Shown here one piece after another: positions 1-5,088 of a stretch of 5,088 nucleotides of DNA. The stretch is from Bacteroidales bacterium. Its GTDB lineage: Bacteria; Bacteroidota; Bacteroidia; Bacteroidales; P3. The stretch is from positions 1 to 5,088 of the forward strand of contig JAGCLI010000083.1 in assembly GCA_017647065.1 (NCBI GenBank). The letters are read 5' to 3'. The translations under genes were made by a program, and so were the position numbers. Each line of letters starts with the position of its first letter. Position 1 is the first letter of the stretch. Under the pieces are notes generated by a model that was not told the origin of the DNA, did not search any database, and worked only from the letters and a program-made list of their open reading frames with translations.

Positions 1-527
1 CGTACCTTGTTTGTGGCAATATAGTTAAGTTTTCTTTTCAAAAGAGTTTTTCTAAGAGCAGATAATCTATCTACAAAGACTTTTCCTTGCAAGTGATCAT
101 ACTCGTGTTGAAATACTCTTGCACGTATTCCGTTAAACTCTTCTATATGTTCTTCAAAGTTTTCGTCATAATATTTCACAACAACCTCTCTCGGACGTGA
201 AACCTCTTCATGAATTTCTGGAAGAGAAAGACACCCTTCTTCAAAATCGTTCCACATTTCCCCTTTATACTCTAATATTGTTGGATTTATAAAAACCTTT
301 TTAAAACCCTCAGCCTCAGGATACATTTCTTTAAAAGGGTCTGCATCAATCACAACTAAACGAATTGAAAGATTAACTTGCGGTGCAGCTAATCCTACAC
401 CATTTGCTGCATACATTGTTTGAAACATATCCTCAATTAACTTTGGCAATTCAGGATAATCTTTTGTAATTTCTTGTGCTTCTTTTTTCAGCACACTATG
501 TCCATAACCAACTATTGGAAGTATCAT
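1..527 (-). CDS. def: Peptide deformylase, 3' end cut off by window edge
   Basis: Removes the N-terminal formyl group from nascent proteins as they leave the ribosome; a cytosolic metalloenzyme, usually with Fe2+. Reading from the ATG at 527-525 gives 175 codons without a stop before the left edge. All three family motifs are present: GVGLAAPQ at residues 43-50, EEGCLSLP at 96-103 with the metal ligand Cys99, and HEYDH at 141-145 with ligands His141 and His145 and catalytic Glu142. The start MILPIVGYGHSVL is typical of Bacteroidota Def. Family length is roughly 180-190 residues, so only about ten residues should be missing. The start lies 5 nt after the ruvX stop codon and has no Shine-Dalgarno sequence, only an A-rich leader (AAAAGAA), so it is probably co-transcribed with and translationally coupled to ruvX. 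Nothing suggests a broken gene; the missing stop is an edge effect. Confidence 0.97.
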   Translation of the reverse strand, partial: MILPIVGYGHSVLKKEAQEITKDYPELPKLIEDMFQTMYAANGVGLAAPQVNLSIRLVVIDADPFKEMYPEAEGFKKVFINPTILEYKGEMWNDFEEGCLSLPEIHEEVSRPREVVVKYYDENFEEHIEEFNGIRARVFQHEYDHLQGKVFVDRLSALRKTLLKRKLNYIATNKV

Positions 528-532
528 TTCTT

Positions 533-949
533 TTATATTTGTTTCATTTTCATAAAATCTTGCAAAATCAAGACCGCTGCAACCGTATCAATCAATCCCT
601 TTTCTTGTCTTGCCTTTTTAGTTTTGCCTGATTTAGCAATCGTTTGACTTGCAATTTTGGAAGTAAAACGCTCATCAATCATATAAATATCAATATCAGG
701 GAATTGATTACCTAATTCCTCGACAAAAAGATGTACTGCCTTTGCCGATTCCGAGGGAGTGTTGTCCAATTGCTTAGGATCACCCACTACTATTGCATCT
801 ACCTGTTCCCTTGTCATATAATCTTTAAGATAAGGGAAAATATCAACAGTTGGAACCGTGTTTAAAGCAGTCGCAATCACTTGCATATTATCACTAACTG
901 CCAATCCAACACGCTTCAAACCATAATCAATTGCCATTAAACGTCCCAC
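533..949 (-). CDS. ruvX: RuvX/YqgF family RNase H-fold nuclease (putative Holliday junction resolvase, pre-16S rRNA processing)
   Basis: A 138-residue cytosolic protein of the YqgF/RuvX family, a usual length for it. The family has an RNase H-like fold; members are implicated in maturation of the 16S rRNA 5' end and in some bacteria in Holliday junction cleavage. Visible motifs are AIDYGLKRVGLAVSD (residues 6-20, catalytic Asp8), VVGDPKQLDNTPSE (54-67), IDERFTS (91-97, acidic Glu93) and the C-terminal LIDTVAAVLIL (119-129, acidic Asp121). Asp8, Glu93 and Asp121 would form the acidic metal site. The chosen start is GTG at 949-947, because relatives commonly begin MGRxxAIDYG; an ATG four codons in (937-935) is the alternative. 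No Shine-Dalgarno sequence precedes either. It is the first gene of a two-gene unit with def. The family assignment is firm; which of the two proposed activities matters here cannot be read from sequence. Confidence 0.95.
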   Translation of the reverse strand: MGRLMAIDYGLKRVGLAVSDNMQVIATALNTVPTVDIFPYLKDYMTREQVDAIVVGDPKQLDNTPSESAKAVHLFVEELGNQFPDIDIYMIDERFTSKIASQTIAKSGKTKKARQEKGLIDTVAAVLILQDFMKMKQI

Positions 950-984
950 TTTAATATTCTTATTTTTGTTTGATAAAAGAATTG

Positions 985-1014
985 CAAATTTACAAAAGAA
1001 ATTATAAAAACAAA
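985..1014 (-). promoter_or_regulatory. Candidate Bacteroidota promoter for ruvX-def
   Basis: On the minus strand a perfect TAnnTTTG -7 element (TAAATTTG, 992-985) is preceded 18 nt upstream by TTTG (1014-1011), close to the Bacteroidota TTTG/TAnnTTTG arrangement whose usual gap is about 19-21 nt. Transcription would start near 978, giving a leader of about 30 nt before the GTG of ruvX. It lies just past the terminator of the gene upstream, where a new promoter is needed. The surroundings are AT-rich, so a chance match is possible. Confidence 0.55.
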
Positions 1015-1070
1015 AATTTCAGACTCTTTGTTTTAAAAAAATAATTCTTTGCTTTACAAAATTATTTCAA

Positions 1071-1112
1071 AGAAAAAATAGGGCAATTGAAATCTCTCTC
1101 AATTGCCCTATT
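1071..1112 (-). terminator. Intrinsic terminator of the PEPCK-like gene
   Basis: Perfect 14-bp inverted repeat: arms 1112-1099 and 1090-1077 on the minus strand (core AGGGCAATTGA), with an 8-nt loop, followed by a T-rich tract (TTTTCT, 1076-1071). It starts 26 nt after the stop codon at 1138-1140. The other strand also has a T-rich flank (TTCTTGTTTTT), but no plus-strand gene ends here. Confidence 0.9.
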
Positions 1113-1137
1113 CTTGTTTTTAATACTTTATTATTTC

Positions 1138-4100
1138 TTATCCTTTATACAAATCGTCCTTACCTATTGTTCCTATTAACTTATCATAATAGGCTTGACT
1201 CTTGACGTATTTCAAGGTTTCTTTTGTTTTTAAAAGTATTTGTTTTAATTCTTGTTTCTTATCATCTGGCAAATTGACTGCTTCATTCAATAAATCACTT
1301 ATATATTTTTGGTGACTTTGCCACAATGCTATGTCACTTACGTGTTTATTTCTTAATCTTTCTGCATACCAATTGCTCTTTAACAAGTATTCTCTTGTAA
1401 ACATTTCTCTTATTTCAGGAGAAGATAGTGTTTTGCCTTCATATTCTCCGTATGCCATTATATGAAGTATTGCTTTTAATGGTGGTATTGCTCCTTCTAC
1501 ACTTCCGTCTTCAAAATACATCTTAGCAACTCTTGCTTGATTGTCTGTTATATTGCGAACTCCGTCCACAAATTCTTGCATACTTTGAAGCTCTGGCTTT
1601 AACATTTCATCTGTAAAGACTACATTAGGATTTTCAAATACTCTTCCAAAGTAGTTATGTATGAATTTTTCTGTCACTCTATATCCTAAAACAGATGCTT
1701 TTACTTCTTTACCTTCGTAATTGAAATTATCTATCTTTTCAAAGTAATTGTTTGCAATCAAGAACTTAGGATCTCTTTCTTCAGGAGATAATCTTGCCCA
1801 TATTTCTGGTATCAATAAAGACAAATCGTGGTCAATTCTATATTTACTACCAATGTATCCTGCTGGTGTTGTAAAGCCATCGTATCCTGTAAGTATGAAA
1901 GAAATCAACGCATTATTAAGATCTGTTACTGCACACAATGCATTGAAAGGTCCTTTTGTTAATGCACCTTCGCTACCTGCTCCTGTAGTTGAAGGACTCT
2001 TACCTGTTAATGAACAAACGAAATCCATAAATAATTCAGGGAGTTCTTGGTAATGAATAGGATTATAAACTGCCAAAGGAGGTATGCCTTCTTCTGCCCT
2101 ATTATTTCTTCTTCCAGGAAGGACTGCATTAACCGGAACATACAATGGTTTATCTTCTGGTATTCTTCTTGCAAGACGCATTCCCATTTCTGCGATATAC
2201 TTTTCTTGCGGATAGATCAAATCGTTTCTTGTTTGTAGGTAACGAACATTCTTTGAAGGCTTACCATTTACTAATCTTGGATTTGCCGATGAAACGAAGT
2301 ATTTAGATTCTTTATCATCAACCATTGAAGAAATAAGATTTTTCATTGGTTGAGTAAATTTATCAAAGTTAATCACATCTTCGGTCATTTCACGAGCGTC
2401 TTCTTGAATTAACGGTTCGTAATTAGAGATAAATGTATTTGGTGTTGATAAATCTAATTCTGCTTTTTTATCATAGCCTCTTATTACTGCGTCATCAGGA
2501 CGTTGGAAGAATCTATACTCGCAGTTTTCTACTATTTTAACACTTAAATTGTCTTTTGCCTTTCCAAGATTTGAAAGTAATTTTGTAGGAACTACTGTTG
2601 ATGCACTTATATCATCTTCCATTTGGATTTTATCTGAATGAACAAAGTCTTGTCTTAGTTTGAAAGTTCTCCATGTTCCGTTCTCTTCAAAGCCTACTCT
2701 AAGATAACGTGCATATATTTTCTTATCTTCAAATTTCAATTCATTGGCTGGTGTACCATTAAGAATATCTACATTGAAATGCTTCTTCCAATCTTCTCCC
2801 CATTCTTCTTTATAGAATCGTTTAATGATTAGTGATATTCCTTTTATGTGTTGAGGAAGACTTCTTAGCCATTCATTATAGCTTTCAGAATATTCTATGC
2901 TTGGGGTAAGAAGCTTAATTACTGAACCCATTGAACGAAGTGGTGATAAGAAACTACGACTATATGGGATTGAATCATGTTTTTCATATCTTTTTGAATA
3001 GTCGTAATTGATTATTTCTTCTACTTTGGCAAAGTCTTTTTCAAAATCACTAACAAAGAATGGTCCACCAAGTATTGCATCTTCAAGTGATTTTGATATT
3101 TCTGATTTTCCTCCTCCTGAAACTGTACAAGGTTTGTGACAGAACAATCCATCTCCAAGTGTTTCTATTAAACGATAATTCAAAGCTCCTGAATAACTTT
3201 CCATACGGAACTTACTTCCATTTGGTAAAATATAAGTACGATTTGGAAGAAGTTTTAATTTATGTTCGCCTTTATCGTTTTTCCATTTGATTTCTTGGGT
3301 TGGAACATAGAAATTAGCATTTTCTGGTAGGTAATATATGTTTGAGAAGTTTTTATCTATTCCATATCCTTCTTCTTTGAATTCTATAAATGAGTTACAG
3401 TTTTTCTTTACATCTTCAAATGTATTGCGAACTTTCATCGGATTAGCAAAATATGTATCTCCTTGATTGTATCCAGGGAATACTAAGGCTCCTCCTGCGT
3501 GTTCTTCTTCTGCATTTCCATATATGTTTGCAGAATAACTCATCATTGTTTTCACTTCTTTCTTTGAGTAGCCAAAATAGTTATCTGCAATTACTGTTGC
3601 AATGATTCCTTCGTCTGTTCTAACACATAATTTAAAGGATTGTCCATCGTTGTATAGTTCTTTTTCATCGCTCCAACACATTCCGTCTTTCTTTTGACGT
3701 TCAGTTGCTACAGAAATATGAGGTAATCCACATTCCTTTTTAGTAAGTTGAGTTAATTGTGGAGCTAAAATTATACAGCCTGTATGACCTGTCCAATGTT
3801 CTACGTCTAATGCTGAATCGTTTTTAATATGATATGGACTTCCTCCATTACCAAAAATACTTTCTACAAAGTCTAAATTACTTACAAGTGAACCCGGTGC
3901 AAAGAATCTTATTTCCATATTCTTTCTTTCGCTCACTTCATCTACCTCTGGACAGATTGTTGGTTTCAAAAGCAAAGATACCATTAGTCTTATAGGAGTT
4001 GAAGTTTGTGAAGTGTATGGTAATTCCATCACTTGACCAGATTCTGCAAAGGCTCTATGGAAAATATATTTTGCAACTTCAATTGGAACTGCTTTTTTAT

Positions 4101-4590
4101 CGTTTGGAATTGGCAATCCTCCCTCTGCGATATGGAAAACACCTTTTGTTGTTCTTCTATCATTCTTTGGATTGTGTAATACTCCTTGTTTTACTCTGTA
4201 AGAAGTAACGTATGTTGATTTATATTCATCTGCTCCGCTTGGAAGTGATAATTCTCTTGCTATTCCGTATGTATCCAAAGTAAATGTTCTCAATGGGATT
4301 TTTATATCTGGAACACTCTTAACTGAGGCAAAATAACGATCTAAAAAGTTTTGTATTCTTGCATCGGCAGGACAAAGATAATTATCATAAAGGGCCTCTC
4401 TTTCTTTGTAATTAGATAATAAACCCTTTAATATCCTCATAAAGTTTTGCTCACTCTCATCTATATTATCAGTATTCATTTCAACGCCCATTGTAGCCAA
4501 TCGCAAACTGATGTATTGTTGTACATATTCCCTTGTAGATTTTAGTTTATCCTCAGGGATTACGCCTAAAGTATCTTTTAAGTCTATCAT
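1138..4590 (-). CDS. Probable PPi-dependent phosphoenolpyruvate carboxykinase (large, 1150 aa)
   Basis: Proposed reaction: PEP + CO2 + phosphate <=> oxaloacetate + pyrophosphate, in the cytosol (no signal peptide or membrane segment). Classical PEPCK landmarks, compared with human PCK1 from memory, occur in order. GHTGCIILAPQ (268-278) and the following block resemble the PCK1 stretch containing GRTMYVIPFSMGP. Lys343-Lys344 and His364 match metal ligands Lys244 and His264 with the same 20-residue spacing. SGGGKSE (491-497) is P-loop-like, with Asp515 19 residues after its Ser496, as for Asp310/311 after Thr291. Asn770-Pro-Arg772 resembles Asn403-x-Arg405; Gly826-Arg-Arg828 resembles Gly-Arg436-Arg437. 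At 1150 residues it is far longer than GTP/ATP-PEPCKs (about 530-630) but fits the PPi-type of Entamoeba and Propionibacterium (about 130 kDa). The extra length lies in the N-terminal part, between Asp515 and Asn770, and in a charged helical C-terminus. The ATG is the first possible start: an in-frame TAA lies at 4608-4606. It has no Shine-Dalgarno sequence and stands alone between two terminators. Phosphate-donor specificity is inferred from family resemblance. Confidence 0.83.
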   Translation of the reverse strand: MIDLKDTLGVIPEDKLKSTREYVQQYISLRLATMGVEMNTDNIDESEQNFMRILKGLLSNYKEREALYDNYLCPADARIQNFLDRYFASVKSVPDIKIPLRTFTLDTYGIARELSLPSGADEYKSTYVTSYRVKQGVLHNPKNDRRTTKGVFHIAEGGLPIPNDKKAVPIEVAKYIFHRAFAESGQVMELPYTSQTSTPIRLMVSLLLKPTICPEVDEVSERKNMEIRFFAPGSLVSNLDFVESIFGNGGSPYHIKNDSALDVEHWTGHTGCIILAPQLTQLTKKECGLPHISVATERQKKDGMCWSDEKELYNDGQSFKLCVRTDEGIIATVIADNYFGYSKKEVKTMMSYSANIYGNAEEEHAGGALVFPGYNQGDTYFANPMKVRNTFEDVKKNCNSFIEFKEEGYGIDKNFSNIYYLPENANFYVPTQEIKWKNDKGEHKLKLLPNRTYILPNGSKFRMESYSGALNYRLIETLGDGLFCHKPCTVSGGGKSEISKSLEDAILGGPFFVSDFEKDFAKVEEIINYDYSKRYEKHDSIPYSRSFLSPLRSMGSVIKLLTPSIEYSESYNEWLRSLPQHIKGISLIIKRFYKEEWGEDWKKHFNVDILNGTPANELKFEDKKIYARYLRVGFEENGTWRTFKLRQDFVHSDKIQMEDDISASTVVPTKLLSNLGKAKDNLSVKIVENCEYRFFQRPDDAVIRGYDKKAELDLSTPNTFISNYEPLIQEDAREMTEDVINFDKFTQPMKNLISSMVDDKESKYFVSSANPRLVNGKPSKNVRYLQTRNDLIYPQEKYIAEMGMRLARRIPEDKPLYVPVNAVLPGRRNNRAEEGIPPLAVYNPIHYQELPELFMDFVCSLTGKSPSTTGAGSEGALTKGPFNALCAVTDLNNALISFILTGYDGFTTPAGYIGSKYRIDHDLSLLIPEIWARLSPEERDPKFLIANNYFEKIDNFNYEGKEVKASVLGYRVTEKFIHNYFGRVFENPNVVFTDEMLKPELQSMQEFVDGVRNITDNQARVAKMYFEDGSVEGAIPPLKAILHIMAYGEYEGKTLSSPEIREMFTREYLLKSNWYAERLRNKHVSDIALWQSHQKYISDLLNEAVNLPDDKKQELKQILLKTKETLKYVKSQAYYDKLIGTIGKDDLYKG

Positions 4591-4620
4591 CTTGTGTATA
4601 TATTTTTATTTTTAAGATTG

Positions 4621-4669
4621 CAAAGTAACAAAAAAATCACGAAACAATCAACTATAAAATACAAATTTA
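4621..4669 (-). promoter_or_regulatory. Promoter region of the PEPCK-like gene (two overlapping candidates)
   Basis: Two Bacteroidota-type -7 elements are visible upstream of the ATG at 4590. TAAATTTG (4669-4662) matches TAnnTTTG perfectly but has no good -33 partner; it would give a leader of about 65 nt. TTACTTTG (4628-4621) has one mismatch but has GTTG (4652-4649) 20 nt upstream, a 3-of-4 match to TTTG at the right distance; it would give a leader of about 24 nt. I cannot choose between them. The leader is A/T-rich (AAAAATAAAAATATATACACAAG) and lacks a Shine-Dalgarno sequence, as is common in Bacteroidota. No riboswitch-like structure is evident. Confidence 0.45.
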
Positions 4670-4700
4670 TAAAACTATTGTTTTAAAGTCTTAGAAAAAT

Positions 4701-4745
4701 AAAAATAATCCAAAGGAATAATTTTCTAAACCTTTGGATTATTTT
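4701..4745 (-). terminator. Intrinsic terminator of hpf
   Basis: Perfect 15-bp inverted repeat: arms 4745-4731 and 4716-4702 on the minus strand (core AATCCAAAGG / CCTTTGGATT), with a 14-nt loop. The descending arm runs into GGATTATTTTTATTTTTC, giving the U-rich tail. It begins 34 nt after the hpf stop codon and lies upstream of the PEPCK promoter candidates, so the two genes are probably separate transcription units. The plus strand also shows a T-rich tail (GGATTATTTTATT), so it could work both ways. Confidence 0.88.
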
Positions 4746-4779
4746 ATTAAATCAAAGAAAAATTTTCTTTAAATTAAGA

Positions 4780-5070
4780 TTATTTTTTGTCTTTAAACTT
4801 ACTTATTTGCGTTTTCAAGGCATCTATTGCAAGCATTACTGCTTCTTCAAAGGTGTCTGCTTGTTTTGAAGCAAATAAATCTTTACCTGAAATCTCTATT
4901 TTAATATCTGCGATTTTATTGTTTTCGCTTTCAGGCTTATCTACATTCAATGTAACCTCTGCTCCAAGCAATCCTGAGGCTTGTCTTTCAAGTTTAGAAA
5001 CTTTGTCATGTACAAAATCTTCTAACTTTTGATCCATTTTGAATTTTACTGCTTTAACTGTGATTTTCAT
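4780..5070 (-). CDS. hpf: Ribosome hibernation promoting factor, short HPF/RaiA family
   Basis: A 96-residue basic protein of the HPF/RaiA (sigma-54 modulation protein) family, which binds the decoding region of the 30S subunit at the mRNA and tRNA sites and silences ribosomes in slow growth or starvation. It is the short form (E. coli HPF is 95 residues), without the C-terminal dimerisation domain of long HPF. The beta-alpha-beta-beta-beta-alpha pattern is recognisable: strand ITVKAVKF (3-10), helix DQKLEDFVHDKVSKLER (13-29), strands around AEVTLNV (37-43), IADIKIEIS (53-61) and DLFASKQA (64-71), and helix TFEEAVMLAIDALKTQISKF (73-92) before a lysine-rich end. The start is ATG 5070-5068, set by a strong Shine-Dalgarno sequence directly upstream. 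It is followed by its own terminator. In Bacteroides relatives this gene usually sits beside tRNA genes and tuf; here the next gene is the PEPCK-like enzyme. Confidence 0.95.
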   Translation of the reverse strand: MKITVKAVKFKMDQKLEDFVHDKVSKLERQASGLLGAEVTLNVDKPESENNKIADIKIEISGKDLFASKQADTFEEAVMLAIDALKTQISKFKDKK

Positions 5071-5073
5071 AAG

Positions 5074-5082
5074 ACCTCCTTT
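5074..5082 (-). promoter_or_regulatory. hpf: Strong Shine-Dalgarno sequence of hpf
   Basis: The minus strand reads AAAGGAGGTCTTATG: a full match to the anti-SD of 16S rRNA (AAAGGAGGT) with AGGAGG ending 4 nt before the ATG, a slightly short spacer. None of the other three genes has anything comparable (AAGAATATTAAAGTG, ATAAAAGAAATG, ATACACAAGATG). This fixes the hpf start and is unusual for Bacteroidota. Only 6 nt remain beyond it before the window edge. Confidence 0.85.
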
Positions 5083-5088
5083 GTTTAA

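Noticed and set aside
1006..1067. Short AT-only inverted repeats (1007-1014/1027-1034 and 1039-1046/1060-1067) before ruvX
   Set aside because: Eight-bp stems of almost only A and T with 12-13 nt loops are expected by chance in such an AT-rich spacer and would be unstable; not called as operators or terminators.
950..1137. Searched the two spacers (950-1137 and 4591-4779) for tRNA, small RNA or riboswitch folds
   Set aside because: Apart from the terminators and promoter elements listed, nothing resembling a cloverleaf or a known aptamer core could be seen by eye.
1748..2238. Two plus-strand open frames (1748-2053 and 2047-2238)
   Set aside because: Both lie fully antisense inside the PEPCK-like gene, have no recognisable domains, and are explained by the long coding frame on the other strand.
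3060..4208. Plus-strand open frames at 3060-3290 and 3999-4208
   Set aside because: Low-complexity, Leu/Tyr/Ile-rich translations antisense to the PEPCK-like gene, without homology I recognise or start signals; shadow frames.
4653..4674. Direct repeat TATAAAA (4653-4659 and 4668-4674) in the PEPCK promoter region
   Set aside because: Seven bases of A/T in an AT-rich spacer; too little information to support a regulator site, though the position overlaps a promoter candidate.
4787..5032. Plus-strand open frame of 81 codons opposite hpf
   Set aside because: Mirrors the hpf coding frame; Ser/Leu-rich translation is what results from reading the complement of hpf. No independent start signal.

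Overview
The window looks like an AT-rich, anaerobic Bacteroidota chromosome, most likely Bacteroidales. The evidence is a Bacteroidales-style ruvX-def pair, promoter candidates matching the Bacteroidota -7 consensus TAnnTTTG, three of four genes with no Shine-Dalgarno (SD) sequence, and AT-rich spacers. Genus cannot be told from the sequence. All four genes are on the minus strand, so transcription runs from high to low coordinates. No mobile element, CRISPR array, tRNA or rRNA was seen.

In transcription order: (1) 5070-4780 encodes a short ribosome hibernation factor (HPF/RaiA), preceded by a strikingly good SD sequence and followed by a strong intrinsic terminator. (2) 4590-1138 encodes a cytosolic protein of 1150 residues. 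It is most likely a pyrophosphate-dependent phosphoenolpyruvate carboxykinase (PPi-PEPCK), a family often left as 'hypothetical protein'. It has its own promoter region and a 14-bp hairpin terminator, so it appears to be a single-gene transcription unit. (3) 949-533 encodes RuvX/YqgF. (4) 527 to the left edge encodes peptide deformylase (Def), lacking its last few residues. ruvX and def are 5 nt apart and form an operon behind a Bacteroidota-type promoter at about 985-1014.

The main point of interest is the large enzyme. The classical PEPCK active-site pieces can be placed along it in the right order: a Lys-Lys/His metal site, a P-loop-like GGGKS, an Asp after it, an Asn-x-Arg and a Gly-Arg-Arg. 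They are embedded in a protein nearly twice the usual PEPCK length. In a succinate- or propionate-forming anaerobe, such an enzyme would join PEP and oxaloacetate using phosphate and pyrophosphate instead of a nucleotide. The second point is the SD sequence of hpf, which is unusual in a lineage whose ribosomes normally hide the anti-SD. The other genes are ordinary housekeeping functions.
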